Positions 52,454-62,545 are shown, numbered from the stretch's first letter. The stretch: DNA of 64,000 nt from Yoonia sp. SS1-5 (GCF_038443705.2 NZ_CP151767.2:2533501-2597500), one strand, 5' to 3'. Notes: generated by a model from the sequence alone, not told the origin. Numbers and translations: made by a program.

Positions 52454-52738
52454 TTAAATCGCGACAAATACAATGGTACGAAGAGCGCTTATTCCTTTTG
52501 GCTGTCGTCTCATGGCACGATCCATACATCTGATCAGTTCTTTTCCATGATCGTAAGCGCCCTTCAAATCTCCATAGGTTGCTGCGTTAGGCCAAACACC
52601 TTCGTGGACGAAGTTATGCCGCCAAGTAACAATATTTCCGTAGCTGCTACGGACGCTGCCTTCTTGCGCCGCCAAAGCTGCGGCTTCGGAGTCGTTAATC
52701 ATCCCGGTGATCTGTTCGTCGCTAAATCTGCGTTTCAT
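52454..52738 (-). pseudogene. Degenerate IS3-type OrfA-like ORF
   Basis: The 94-residue reading starts MKRRFSDEQITGMINDSEAA, like the first OrfA of many IS3 elements, and has TWRHNF where these have TWRKKF. The rest does not follow the family. An adjacent IS66 fragment supports an IS-remnant zone. It could also be an unrelated small protein. Confidence 0.35.
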
Positions 52739-52764
52739 AGTCCATCCTCTGCTTGGACGGATTA

Positions 52765-53000
52765 CTAACGCCTCGGTGGCCTGATTTCGGTGGGTGGGTC
52801 AAGGCGTGTGGTCTTCTGGTCGGCGATCTGTGCAAGGACCCACGTGAGCCGGGCATGGGGGTCGACGGCGTTGAGCTTGGCGGTTTTGATCAGGGTATAG
52901 GCGATGGCTGCCGCCTTTCCGCCGCCTTCGGAGCCAACAAAGAGGTAATTTCTCCGTCCGACAGCGACGCAACGGATTGATCTGAGGCGTCGATGCGCGT
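52765..53000 (-). pseudogene. IS66-family transposase, C-terminal fragment
   Basis: The minus strand reads GRRNYLFVGSEGGGKAAAIA, then YTLIKTAKLNAVDPHARLTW and VLAQIADQKTTRLD, the ending of IS66 TnpC proteins. The upstream part of the frame has no similarity, and the start is missing. It differs from the IS66 fragment at 17537-17869 and comes from another IS66 element. Confidence 0.75.
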
Positions 53001-53120
53001 TGTTATTTGCCTCTCTTCCGCTGCAAATCACCAGCGTCCGTGGGTGGCCCCGGACCCGAAACAACTCTTTCGTCAATCACCGCAAGCGGCGCACCAACTT
53101 CACGTTGCCGTCCGGTCCGC

Positions 53121-53690
53121 CTAACGTGGGCTGCGTTTCGCCAATATCCGCTGCAAGGTCCGCCGGTGCATCGACAACCGTCGCGCAGTCTCGGAGACGT
53201 TTCTGTCGCAAAGCTCATAGACCCGCTGGATATGTTCCCAGCGTACCCGGTCTGCGCTCATCGGGTTCTCGGGGGGTGGGGGCAGTGTGTCTGTCCGGGC
53301 GAGCAATGCGTTGGTCACGTCGGTGGCATCTGCTGGTTTGGCCAGATAGTCCGTCGCCCCGATCTTGACCGCAGCCACCGCCGTCGCAATCGCCCCGTAT
53401 CCCGTCAGCACAACGATCCGGCTTTCCGGCCGCCGGGCCCGCAAGGTCTCTACCACGTCCAGCCCATTGCCGTCTTCCAGCCGCAGGTCCACAACTGCAT
53501 AGGCCGGTGGCCGCCCGGTCGCGATGGCTTGTCCCGCCGCGACGGACCCTGCCGTTTCCACGGCAAACCCCCGCTTTTCCATCGCTTTGGCAAGCCTGCG
53601 CAAAAAGGCCTCGTCATCATCAACCAGGAGAAGGCTGTTATCCTCGCCCAGGTCAAGAGCAGTGCTGTCCATGATCCATCCTTCGGTCAT
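53121..53690 (-). CDS. regA: Global redox response regulator RegA (PrrA/ActR)
   Basis: A 189-residue two-domain protein. Receiver: LLLVDDDEAFLRRLAKAMEK, phosphoacceptor Asp in AVVDLRLEDGNGLDVVETL (about 69), VVLTGYGAIATAVAAVKIGA, YLAKPAD. A Pro-rich linker (TLPPPPENP) leads to a Fis-type helix-turn-helix at the end (NVSETARRLSMHRRTLQRIL). Near identity of these blocks with RegA is well known. ATG 53690 or 53672 may be the start. It lies downstream of senC on the same strand. It controls photosynthesis, respiration, and carbon and nitrogen fixation genes in relatives. Confidence 0.93.
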   Translation of the reverse strand: MTEGWIMDSTALDLGEDNSLLLVDDDEAFLRRLAKAMEKRGFAVETAGSVAAGQAIATGRPPAYAVVDLRLEDGNGLDVVETLRARRPESRIVVLTGYGAIATAVAAVKIGATDYLAKPADATDVTNALLARTDTLPPPPENPMSADRVRWEHIQRVYELCDRNVSETARRLSMHRRTLQRILAKRSPR

Positions 53691-53732
53691 CTTCGACCTT
53701 GAAGTAGATCAGCGTCTTACCGGGTCAACAGG

Positions 53733-54332
53733 TCATGCGTTCCGGATAAAACAGGCCGCCTTGGTTGCGACATCCTCGGGGCTGTCGGATTGTGAGAAGA
53801 AATCCACGAACCCCGCATCCGGCATCACCAGGTAGGTAAAGGTCGAATGCGCCACCAGATAATAATCAGGATCGTCGTCGGCCTTTTGGTAATAGGTCCG
53901 GTATGCGGCTGATGCTGCCGCAACCTGTTCATCAGACCCGGTCAGGCCAATCATCTTGGGATGGAAGTTTTCGGTGTATTCGGCCATCACCTCGACAGTG
54001 TCGCGCGCCGGGTCGACGGTGATGAAGACGGGCGTCACGCTTAACCCTTGTTCCGCCAGCAGATCCGTGGCCGCCGCGTTGCGCGCCGCATCAAGTGGGC
54101 AGAAGTCCGGGCAGAACGTATAGCCAAAGTAGATCAGCGCTGGTTCCTGGATCACATCGGCCTCGGTCACCGTTTCCCCGGTCTCGCTGATCAGCTCGAA
54201 GGGGCCGCCAATGGCCCCGCCCGCAACCGCCGCACTGTCACAGTCATGGGCGCCCCGTTGGCTGACCACGTATGTGGCGCCCAAAAGGGCAACAACCGCA
54301 ACACCGGCGCCGATCGCAATTGTCCTGGCCAT
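53733..54332 (-). CDS. senC: SCO1/SenC family copper chaperone
   Basis: A 199-residue membrane-anchored periplasmic thioredoxin-like protein. N-terminal anchor: IAIGAGVAVVALLGATYVV. Copper ligands: the CxxxC in YFGYTFCPDFCPLDAAR (about 75-91) and His in VAHSTFTYLVMPD (about 166). It helps assemble the CuA site of cytochrome oxidase and, in Rhodobacter (PrrC), links oxidase to RegB signalling. It sits between regA and the divergent regB, the standard arrangement. Confidence 0.93.
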   Translation of the reverse strand: MARTIAIGAGVAVVALLGATYVVSQRGAHDCDSAAVAGGAIGGPFELISETGETVTEADVIQEPALIYFGYTFCPDFCPLDAARNAAATDLLAEQGLSVTPVFITVDPARDTVEVMAEYTENFHPKMIGLTGSDEQVAAASAAYRTYYQKADDDPDYYLVAHSTFTYLVMPDAGFVDFFSQSDSPEDVATKAACFIRNA

Positions 54333-54425
54333 GATCCCGTTCTCCTGTCGTTGTTTGGTCGCATTGATCCTCTATGACCTGCAACGTATCAATGGTCTAG
54401 CTTGTCGCACGGGTTCCTCGATCAC

Positions 54426-55835
54426 ATGTCCGTTTCTGAATTCGATATGTTCCAAGACCGCCAGCGCAGCAACTGGGTGCGACAGCGCACGCTTGTCACA
54501 TTGCGGTGGTTTGCAGCGGCGGGTCAGTTGGTTGCCATCATCGTGGCCGTGCGCATCTATGGCCTGCAGATAGAGGTCGGCTATGCTGCAATGACCATCG
54601 GCGCATCAGTCGTCGCGAATTTGATGTCCAGCTTTGTCTATCCCGAGAACAAGCGCCTGTCCGAGCGCGAAGCCTCTCTTTGGCTGGTGTTTGATATCGT
54701 CCAGTTAAGCGTGTTGCTGTTCTTGACCGGCGGGCTGAATAATCCGTTTGCGATGCTGGTTCTGGCGCCAGTCACGATTGCCGCAACGGTTCTGCATTTG
54801 CGCAGCACCATATATCTGGGCCTGACGGCGATTGTTCTGATCACGCTGATCAGCCGGTTCAGCCTGCCAATTGCCGCGGCGGACGGAACGGCGCTTGCGC
54901 TGCCGGGGCTGTTTCAATTCGGGTTTTGGGTCGCTCTGCTGATCGGGGTGGTCTTTCTGGCTATATATGCCCGGCAGGTCACAACCGAGATGCACACAAT
55001 GGGTGATGCCCTGCTGGCCACACAGCTTGCGCTGGCCCGCGAGCAGAAACTGACCGATCTGGGGGGCGTCGTGGCTGCTGCCGCTCATGAACTGGGGACA
55101 CCGCTGGCAACCATCAAGCTTGTCAGCAGCGAATTGATCGAAGAACTGGAAAACAATCCCGAGCTGATCGAGGATGCCGCGCTGATCCGTGAACAGGCGG
55201 ACCGGTGCCGCGATATCCTGCATTCAATGGGCCGGGCGGGTAAAGATGACCTGCATCTGCGCCATGCCCCGCTTGAAACAGTCGTTCGGGAGGCGGCAGA
55301 GCCACATATGGAACGCGGCAAGACCGTGTCATTCAATGTCGGCCCAGAGGGCGAGGGCCAATTGGCGCAACCCAGCATCGCCCGGCGTCCGGAGATCATT
55401 CATGGCTTGCGCAACCTGATCCAGAACGCTGTCGACTTTTCCAAAAGCCGCGTTCTGATTGATATCACCTGGTCAGAAGAAAATATCGCCGTGCGGATTT
55501 CTGATGACGGCTCGGGCTTTCCGCAATCGGTCATTGGCCGGATCGGCGACCCCTATGTCGGACGTCGGCGCCTAAGCGAAGATCGCATGAGCAGGCCAGC
55601 TTACGAGGGGATGGGCCTGGGATTATTCATCGCAAAAACCCTTTTGGAACGGTCCGGGGCCCAACTGAAATTTGCCAATAGTCGCCGCCATGGCCACGCC
55701 AGCTGGACGGGGCAGGCCACAGGCGGTGCGGTGGTCAATGTTCGTTGGACCCGCGCATCTCTCGCCCAGATAGAGGCCGCCAAAACCGGCCCGTTGGGTG
55801 AAAATATGCCGAATGATCCGTGGCTTAGGGACTGA
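54426..55835 (+). CDS. regB: Redox sensor histidine kinase RegB (PrrB/ActS)
   Basis: A 469-residue membrane kinase. Six hydrophobic segments fill residues 25-185. The quinone-binding motif GGLNNPF is at 102-108. H221 in AAAHELGTPLATIK is the phosphorylated His, and the redox-active Cys is C261 in ADRCRDILHSMGR. The ATPase region has NLIQNAVDFS, ISDDGSGFP and GMGLGLFIAKTLLERSG. All signature residues of RegB are present, so it should sense quinone redox state and Cys oxidation. ATG 54426 is preferred over TTG 54402. Confidence 0.93.
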   Translation: MSVSEFDMFQDRQRSNWVRQRTLVTLRWFAAAGQLVAIIVAVRIYGLQIEVGYAAMTIGASVVANLMSSFVYPENKRLSEREASLWLVFDIVQLSVLLFLTGGLNNPFAMLVLAPVTIAATVLHLRSTIYLGLTAIVLITLISRFSLPIAAADGTALALPGLFQFGFWVALLIGVVFLAIYARQVTTEMHTMGDALLATQLALAREQKLTDLGGVVAAAAHELGTPLATIKLVSSELIEELENNPELIEDAALIREQADRCRDILHSMGRAGKDDLHLRHAPLETVVREAAEPHMERGKTVSFNVGPEGEGQLAQPSIARRPEIIHGLRNLIQNAVDFSKSRVLIDITWSEENIAVRISDDGSGFPQSVIGRIGDPYVGRRRLSEDRMSRPAYEGMGLGLFIAKTLLERSGAQLKFANSRRHGHASWTGQATGGAVVNVRWTRASLAQIEAAKTGPLGENMPNDPWLRD

Positions 55836-55901
55836 TGGGCGCTTAACTGCACATTAACCTTCGTGCCGGATGCTCGGCGGGGGATTATTGGATGTGCAAC
55901 G

Positions 55902-57497
55902 ATGATGGCAAGCTGGGTCGATTTCGCGTTGATTATGTGTGCTGCGACCTTTGGGGCCGGGGCAATTGTTTGTGCGGCCAGATGGATAGATCACCGCAAA
56001 GACACACAGGCGGCCAGGTCAGTCGACTCTGTGGCCGGGCCGGTGTTGCTTTTCGAGGGTGAAACCCTACTGGACGCCACACAAGATGCGCTGGGCATGA
56101 TATCCGCCCATCTTGACCACATGACAGAGTATGACGCAGCGATACACACCTTATCGGCGCATTTTCCGGATTTGCCCGATGCCTTGTCTGACACCGAAAA
56201 CCCGGTGCAGCGGCTTGGCAATGGCAGAGATGGCAATTTGTGGTTGGATATCGAACGCATGGGAACCCGTTTGCGGCTGTCGGTCGGCGGTGAGGAACAG
56301 GCCATCGGTTTTGGCGCGCGCGACCTGATCGAACGCGATACCCGCATGGCCGAACTGGCGACCTTACGCCATCTGACGCAGCACACACCCCAGTTGATCT
56401 GGCAGGATGATCTGACGGGCAAGCTTTTATGGGCAAACCAGTCTTACCTGACTTTCTGCGATAAATTGCGCGCCACCGAACAAAGCGAACAACCGGTTTG
56501 GCCCAAGCAATCAGTGTTCCCCGATCTGCACGAGGCGAGCTTTTCCGCCGTGCCCTCGACCCGGCGTCTTTCCGTGCCGTTGGCCGACCAAAAGGCCGAA
56601 CAGTGGTTCGATATCACCAGTGTCAGACGCGACGATACAGTCGTTCATTTTGCCAATGATGCAAATGCAATTGTGCGCGCTGACCAAGAGCGTCGGAACT
56701 TTGTCCAAACGCTGACCAAGACCTTTGCACAACTGTCGATTGGCTTGGCCATTTTTGACAAACGACGCCAGCTTGCCATGTTCAATCCTGCCTTGCTCGA
56801 CATGACCAACTTGCCATTTGAATTCCTAAGCGGTCGCCCAACCGTCGATGCGGTTCTGGACCGTTTGCGGGAATCGCGCATGTTGCCCGAACCAAAGGAT
56901 TATGCCAGTTGGCGGGATCAATTCGTAGCACTCGAACAAGCCGCCAAAGACGGCAGCTATTCCGAAGTGTGGAACCTGCCCGAGGGCCAGACCTACCGGG
57001 TGACGGGCCGGCCTCATCCTGATGGCGCCATCGCGTTCCTGTTTGAGGACATCAGCGCCGAAATCTCGCTAACCCGTCGATTCCGCGCTGATATTGAAAC
57101 CGGGCAAGCCGTTATCGACAAGCTGCCCGAGGCGATTGCCGTATTCTCCAGCGCTGGCACGCTGGTGATGGCAAACGAAGCGTATTGTGACCTTTGGGGA
57201 CCGGTTGAACAGGATCAGGTCCAGCCACAACAGCTGCAAAACGCGATTCAACTTTGGCAGGAACGTTGCGCGCCAACGCCGATGTGGGCCGATCTGCGGT
57301 CATTTATTCACCTGTTGGGAACACGCAAACCATGGTCTGCGCGCACATTGTTCGAAGACGGGCGACCACTCAAATGCCAGGCCGATCCCATCGTTGGCGG
57401 GCGCACAATGGTACGTTTCAGCTTTGCACCGGCCGTCAGCCCGGTTGCACGCAAGGTGAAACACGCAGACCCGGCCCTTCTGGCTTATAAGCGCTGA
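55902..57497 (+). CDS. Membrane-anchored PAS-domain protein
   Basis: From ATG 55902 (or 55905) the protein has about 531 residues. One N-terminal membrane anchor (FALIMCAATFGAGAIVCAA) is followed by several PAS-like regions: near 170 (HLTQHTPQLIWQDDLTGKLL), near 280 (LSIGLAIFDKRRQLAMFNPA) and near 400 (LPEAIAVFSSAGTLVMANEA). No kinase, cyclase or phosphodiesterase domain follows. It could be a scaffold or input protein such as a DivL-like regulator of the CckA pathway; this is inference. It follows regB by 66 bases. Confidence 0.7.
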   Translation: MMASWVDFALIMCAATFGAGAIVCAARWIDHRKDTQAARSVDSVAGPVLLFEGETLLDATQDALGMISAHLDHMTEYDAAIHTLSAHFPDLPDALSDTENPVQRLGNGRDGNLWLDIERMGTRLRLSVGGEEQAIGFGARDLIERDTRMAELATLRHLTQHTPQLIWQDDLTGKLLWANQSYLTFCDKLRATEQSEQPVWPKQSVFPDLHEASFSAVPSTRRLSVPLADQKAEQWFDITSVRRDDTVVHFANDANAIVRADQERRNFVQTLTKTFAQLSIGLAIFDKRRQLAMFNPALLDMTNLPFEFLSGRPTVDAVLDRLRESRMLPEPKDYASWRDQFVALEQAAKDGSYSEVWNLPEGQTYRVTGRPHPDGAIAFLFEDISAEISLTRRFRADIETGQAVIDKLPEAIAVFSSAGTLVMANEAYCDLWGPVEQDQVQPQQLQNAIQLWQERCAPTPMWADLRSFIHLLGTRKPWSARTLFEDGRPLKCQADPIVGGRTMVRFSFAPAVSPVARKVKHADPALLAYKR

Positions 57498-57537
57498 TTT
57501 CTGTTGCAGGTGATGTCCCAGACAATACTGTCTGCAC

Positions 57538-58005
57538 ATGACGACCAAAACGATAGAAATACCGCTTCTGCAAGAGACTGATACAGCCGCGCTCGCCGCG
57601 CAATTCGCAACGATGCTTGAACGCGGCGATAGTTTGTTACTGGACGGTCCAATCGGTGCCGGAAAATCCGCGTTCAGTCGCGCCCTGATCCGGGCCCGAT
57701 TTGAAAACGACAGGCTTGAAGTCCCGTCGCCCACGTTCACGCTGGTACAAACCTATACGCATGACGATGGTGATATCTGGCACTGCGATCTTTATCGGCT
57801 GACCCATCCCGACGAGATATTCGAACTTGGCCTTGAGGAGGCCGTAAGCGATAGCATCTGCCTGATTGAATGGCCTGAACGACTGGGAAATGGCGCGCCT
57901 GCAGATGGGCTGCGGCTTGTATTTTCGGTGCGTGACCAAGGCCATCATGTGGCCATTCACGCCCCCGCCAACTGGCACACGCGGATCGAGCGCCTGGATG
58001 TCTGA
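57538..58005 (+). CDS. tsaE: tRNA threonylcarbamoyladenosine biosynthesis ATPase TsaE
   Basis: A 155-residue ATPase that works with TsaB and TsaD to form t6A37 in tRNA. Walker A: LLLDGPIGAGKSAFSRALIR (about 33-52). Other motifs: SPTFTLVQTY, HCDLYRL, and SICLIEWPERLG near the end. Its stop overlaps the ATG of the kinase gene, the usual order in Rhodobacterales. Confidence 0.92.
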   Translation: MTTKTIEIPLLQETDTAALAAQFATMLERGDSLLLDGPIGAGKSAFSRALIRARFENDRLEVPSPTFTLVQTYTHDDGDIWHCDLYRLTHPDEIFELGLEEAVSDSICLIEWPERLGNGAPADGLRLVFSVRDQGHHVAIHAPANWHTRIERLDV

Positions 58006-58957
58006 CAGAGACGCCCTGCAAAGCAGCTTTCTGGCGCAAACGACCTATGCGGACTGGATCAGATCACCGCTTGCAGGCGACGCATCTGCCCGGCGCTATG
58101 TCCGGTTAAGCAAAGGTGACAAGACCGTCATTCTGATGGATGCACCCCCGGAAAACGGGGAAGATACGCGACCATTTCAGACCGTTGCCGCCGCCCTGAC
58201 GGATGATGGGCTTGCCGCACCTGATATTCTTGTGCATGACCCCAAAAACGGGTTCATGATACTTGGCGATCTGGGTCGAAATGACTTTGCAACCTGGTTG
58301 ATCACGCACCCCGGTGACAGCGTGACGTTATACCGGGCAGCTGCCGACGTCGCGATCAGGCTGAATGGCCGCACGCTCTTGCCGGGGCTGAAAAGAATGA
58401 CGCCCGAAACCGGCGCAGAGATGATTGAACTGCTACATCCGCACTATACGACCATGCCTATCGCTGATCTGACCAATCAGATGGAAGCCGCGCTTGCGAC
58501 ATGGGCGCCGGAACCGGACACAATGGCGTTACGTGACTACCATGCGGAAAACCTGATCTGGCGCCCTGACCAAACCGGTCTGGACCGGGTCGGGCTATTG
58601 GACTTTCAGGATGCGTTCATGGCGCCTGCGGGATATGATCTGGCCTCGCTGCTGCGGGATGCACGACGCGATATTGAACCAAGCCTTGCATCAGAAATAG
58701 CCGCGTATTTTTCCGATCAAACCCGGCAGCCTGATGGGTTTCGAACAACGCTGTCCTGCCTGGCAGTCCAACGCAATCTGCGTATCCTCGCCGTCTTTTC
58801 CAGATTGGCAAAGGCGCGGAACAAGCCACGCTATTTGTCGTTTTTGCCGCGCGTTTGGGCCTACCTAATGGATGACCTTGCCGATCCGGCATTGAAGGAT
58901 CTGCGCGCCGCCACTCTCGATTGCCTGCAACCGCCATCAAAAAGCCAGCGCCCATGA
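57998..58957 (+). CDS. amgK: Aminosugar kinase AmgK-type phosphotransferase
   Basis: A 319-residue kinase of the APH fold. GDASARRYVRLSKGD (about 24-38) is the nucleotide-binding start; LRDYHAENLIWRPDQ (about 180) is the catalytic loop and GLLDFQDAFMAP (about 199) the metal-binding motif. AmgK phosphorylates MurNAc and GlcNAc at C1 for cell wall recycling, and the next gene is the matching uridylyltransferase. Start chosen at ATG 57998, overlapping tsaE. Confidence 0.85.
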   Translation: MSDRDALQSSFLAQTTYADWIRSPLAGDASARRYVRLSKGDKTVILMDAPPENGEDTRPFQTVAAALTDDGLAAPDILVHDPKNGFMILGDLGRNDFATWLITHPGDSVTLYRAAADVAIRLNGRTLLPGLKRMTPETGAEMIELLHPHYTTMPIADLTNQMEAALATWAPEPDTMALRDYHAENLIWRPDQTGLDRVGLLDFQDAFMAPAGYDLASLLRDARRDIEPSLASEIAAYFSDQTRQPDGFRTTLSCLAVQRNLRILAVFSRLAKARNKPRYLSFLPRVWAYLMDDLADPALKDLRAATLDCLQPPSKSQRP

Positions 58958-59625
58958 CCCAACCCATCCTTTTCTTTGCAGCCGGGTTGGGAACACGCAT
59001 GCGGCACCTTGTCGTCGATCAACCCAAACCGCTTGTCAAAGTAGGGAGCAAGGCGCTGATCGACCACGCGCTTGGCTTTGCCGACGCACCAGACCTGCAA
59101 CCCAAGGTCGTCAACCTGCACTACAAATCCGATATGCTCCGCGCTCATCTCGGGACCCGAAACATCGTTTTTTCCGATGAAACCGACAAATTGCGCGAGA
59201 CGGGCGGCGGTCTGAAGCACGCGCTGCCGCTACTTGGCACATCGCCGGTCATCACCATGAATACGGATGCGGTCTGGCGTGGGGCGAACCCGATTGAACA
59301 GCTCCGCCAAGGTTGGCAGCCGCAGATGGAGGCGCTTTTGCTGATGGTCCCCAAGGAAAATGTCCACGGGCATCTGGGCAAAGGTGACTTTCTGCGCTCT
59401 GAAGACGGGCGGCTTCGTCGGGGGCCGGGCGACATTTATACGGGTGTGCAAATGATCCGAACCGAAACCTTGGCAGATATGCAGCAGGATGCGTTTTCGA
59501 TGAACGTCATCTGGGATCAGATCGCCGATCGCGGCGGGCTATATGGGCTGACCTATCAGGGTCAGTGGTGCGATGTCGGCCAACCTGCAGGCATCCCGAT
59601 TGCCGAGGAAATGTTGGGTGTTTGA
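58954..59625 (+). CDS. murU: Sugar-1-phosphate uridylyltransferase MurU-type
   Basis: A 223-residue nucleotidyltransferase beginning MTQPILFFAAGLGTRMRHLV followed by DQPKPLVKVG, the NTP-binding signature. Asp in TMNTDAVWRG and the end QWCDVGQPAGIP fit the family. MurU makes UDP-MurNAc from MurNAc-1-phosphate in the recycling route started by AmgK. ATG 58954 overlaps the kinase gene by 4 bases. Confidence 0.87.
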   Translation: MTQPILFFAAGLGTRMRHLVVDQPKPLVKVGSKALIDHALGFADAPDLQPKVVNLHYKSDMLRAHLGTRNIVFSDETDKLRETGGGLKHALPLLGTSPVITMNTDAVWRGANPIEQLRQGWQPQMEALLLMVPKENVHGHLGKGDFLRSEDGRLRRGPGDIYTGVQMIRTETLADMQQDAFSMNVIWDQIADRGGLYGLTYQGQWCDVGQPAGIPIAEEMLGV

Positions 59626-62545
59626 CCCGACCGACAAGCCACGCGTCTTTGGCACGGCGCCGGGGGTTGATTTCGCCCAAAGCCTTGTTGATGGTCTGGT
59701 CGAAAAAGGACGAAAGCTGCGCCCGGACCAATGGGCAAGGGCAGAGATCTACGTCAACACCGCCCGCATGCAGCGCCGTATTCGCGAGGTGTTTGATACC
59801 GGTCCGGCCCGTCTGCTGCCGCGCGTCAGGCTGATCACCAGCCTTGCCGATGATCCCGTTTCGGCCAATGTACCGCTGCCCGTCTCGCCGCTGCGACGCA
59901 GGCTGCAATTGTCCCAATTCGTCGGGAAATTGCTGGATCAGGAACCCGATCTTGCCCCCCGCGCCGCACTTTATGATCTGTCCGACAGCCTCGCTGATCT
60001 GATGGATGAAATGCAGGGCGAGGGGGTCAGCCCGGAGGTGTTCGAGCGCCTGGATATTGCCGATCAATCCGGCCATTGGGATCGCGCGCTGAAGTTTCTG
60101 CGCATCATCGCCCCGTTCTTTGCCAACCCCGACCAACCCCCCGATAAAGAGGCCAGGCAAAGGCAGGTCATCACCGCATTGCGCGATCGCTGGTCCGTAA
60201 CCCCGCCCGATCATCCAATCATCGTTGCAGGATCTACCGGCTCGCGCGGTGCAACGGCGCTGTTCATGCAAGCCGTCGCCGCGCTTCCGCAAGGTGCGCT
60301 GATATTGCCCGGGTTTGATTTTGATTTGCCCGATGACGTCTGGCAAAGCATGGATGACCCGCTTACCGCCGGGGATCATCCGCAATACCGGTTTCGCCAT
60401 CTGATGCAACTGATCGGGTTTGACCGCCCAGATGTGACATGTTGGACGAAAACGGCCCCACATGATCCGCTACGCAATAAACTGGTGTCACTGTCATTGC
60501 GCCCAGCGCCCGTGACCAGTCAATGGTTGGCAGACGGGCCTGATCTGGGCGATCTGAAGCCCATCGCAGATCGTCTGACAATACTCGAGGCTGAAAGCCC
60601 GCGCGAGGAAGCAGAAACAATCGCACTTCGCGTGCGGCAAGCGGCGGCCGCCGGGCAAACGGCCGCCTTGATTTCGCCCGACAGAATGTTGACCCGGCAA
60701 GTCACCGCCGCCCTTGATCGGTGGAATCTGACACCGGACGACAGCGCGGGCATCCCTTTGGCCTTGTCACCGCCCGGGCGTTTGCTGCGACATGTGGCTG
60801 ATATGTTGGCAAAACCGCTGACCGGCGAGGCATTGCTGATTATCCTCAAACATCCGCTGTGCAACTCCGGCGGGGCTGATCGCGGGCCGCATTTGCTGCT
60901 GACGCGCGAGTTGGAGCTTTATCTGCGCCGGCATGGCCCGCCAAACCCGACACCGGCCACCCTAGCCCATTGGGCCGGATCGGACGCGCAGCGATTGGAC
61001 TGGGCAAGCTGGGTGTCGGCCTTCCTGACCACGCCGAATGCAAACCGCGTTGTACCCTTGTCCACGCATATTGATGCGCATCTGGATCTGGCGGCACGGC
61101 TTTGTGCCGGCCCCGGCGGTGACGGTGCGGGCGAATTGTGGTTGGAAGGTGCCGGGCGCGAGGCCTACCGGATCTGCGATTTGCTGCGGCAAGAGGCCGA
61201 CGCCGGCGGGGCCATAAGTGTCAGGGACTATGCAGCCCTATTTGGATCCGTTCTGGCCGGTGGTGAGGTCCGGGACCGCGACAAGGGGCATCCGAATATC
61301 CTGATCTGGGGTACGCTGGAGGCGCGTGTTCAAGGGGTCGACCTGACAATTCTTGGCGGCATGAATGACGGGGTTTGGCCCGAGCAACCGAAACCTGACC
61401 CGTGGCTGAACAGAAAGATGCGGGCAGAGGCAGGGCTTTTGCTGCCGGAACGGCGGATCGGTCTTTCAGCCCATGACTACCAGCAGGCGATTTCCGGGCG
61501 CGAGGTCTGGATCACGCGCGCCAAGCGATCCGCCGATGCCGAAACCGTGCCGTCACGCTGGGTCAATCGGCTGATCAACCTGCTTGACGGGCTGCCCAAG
61601 CAGCACGGCGATCTGGCATTGAAAGAAATGCGGGCGCGAGGGCAAGAATGGGCCGCAACGGCCGCAAAGATCAGCCAACCGGATCAGCGTATTACACCCG
61701 AACCGCGCCCGTCGCCGCAACCACCGGTCAAGGACCGGCCAAAGGCGTTTTCTGTCACGCAAATCAAGACATTGATCCGCGATCCCTTTGCGATTTATGC
61801 ACGCAAGGTTTTGCGCCTTGATCCGCTTGATCCGCTTCTGCGCAGCCCGGATGCACCGCTGCGGGGGATTATTATTCACGGTATTCTGGAAGATTTCATC
61901 AAGAACAGGTGCGACCCCACGGATCGGGACGCATTCATGCAGCTTGCAGCCCGGCATATGGACCGCCATTGTCCCTGGCCCGCGATCCGCGCGCAATGGT
62001 TGGCCCGACTGGACCGCAGCGCCGATCTGTTTCTGGCCGGCGAGGTGACGCGACAGGAGGTTGCCGTTGCCCAGCACACCGAACTATCCGGCAAGGCCGC
62101 CTTGCCCGATCTCGACATCACACTGACCTGCAAGGCTGACAGAATCGACGTGACCGCCGACAGATCGGCGATCATCTATGACTACAAGACCGGGGCTGTG
62201 CCAAGTGCGGCACAACAGCAGAATTTCGACAAGCAACTGCTGCTAGAGGCCGCAATGGCAGAGCGGGGGGCCTTTGAAACCCTAAATGCAATTCCCGTCG
62301 ACGCCGCGGTTTTTATCGGCGTGAACAGCGCTATGAAGAATGTCCCCGCACCGCTTGATAAGCAGCCAACAACGCAAGTCTGGGACGAACTTGGGACGCT
62401 TTTTGAAAACTGGCAACGCCCCGACCGGGGTTACACCGCGCGGCTCGCCCTGTTTTCCAGAACAGATGTCAGCCCCTATGATCATCTGTCCCGCCATGGC
62501 GAATGGGACACCAGCGACGATCCGGTTCCGCAGGTGCTGACATGA
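59618..62545 (+). CDS. addB: Double-strand break repair protein AddB
   Basis: A 975-residue subunit of the AddAB helicase-nuclease. I start at GTG 59618 (reading FDPTDKPRVFGTAPG), which overlaps the murU stop; the ORF extends further upstream only through murU. The C-terminal PD-(D/E)XK nuclease is visible in LPDLDITLTCKADRID and IIYDYKTG. The middle part carries GTLEARVQGVDLTILGGMND, the AddB-type motif. It is followed by addA with a 4-base overlap. Confidence 0.9.
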   Translation: MFDPTDKPRVFGTAPGVDFAQSLVDGLVEKGRKLRPDQWARAEIYVNTARMQRRIREVFDTGPARLLPRVRLITSLADDPVSANVPLPVSPLRRRLQLSQFVGKLLDQEPDLAPRAALYDLSDSLADLMDEMQGEGVSPEVFERLDIADQSGHWDRALKFLRIIAPFFANPDQPPDKEARQRQVITALRDRWSVTPPDHPIIVAGSTGSRGATALFMQAVAALPQGALILPGFDFDLPDDVWQSMDDPLTAGDHPQYRFRHLMQLIGFDRPDVTCWTKTAPHDPLRNKLVSLSLRPAPVTSQWLADGPDLGDLKPIADRLTILEAESPREEAETIALRVRQAAAAGQTAALISPDRMLTRQVTAALDRWNLTPDDSAGIPLALSPPGRLLRHVADMLAKPLTGEALLIILKHPLCNSGGADRGPHLLLTRELELYLRRHGPPNPTPATLAHWAGSDAQRLDWASWVSAFLTTPNANRVVPLSTHIDAHLDLAARLCAGPGGDGAGELWLEGAGREAYRICDLLRQEADAGGAISVRDYAALFGSVLAGGEVRDRDKGHPNILIWGTLEARVQGVDLTILGGMNDGVWPEQPKPDPWLNRKMRAEAGLLLPERRIGLSAHDYQQAISGREVWITRAKRSADAETVPSRWVNRLINLLDGLPKQHGDLALKEMRARGQEWAATAAKISQPDQRITPEPRPSPQPPVKDRPKAFSVTQIKTLIRDPFAIYARKVLRLDPLDPLLRSPDAPLRGIIIHGILEDFIKNRCDPTDRDAFMQLAARHMDRHCPWPAIRAQWLARLDRSADLFLAGEVTRQEVAVAQHTELSGKAALPDLDITLTCKADRIDVTADRSAIIYDYKTGAVPSAAQQQNFDKQLLLEAAMAERGAFETLNAIPVDAAVFIGVNSAMKNVPAPLDKQPTTQVWDELGTLFENWQRPDRGYTARLALFSRTDVSPYDHLSRHGEWDTSDDPVPQVLT

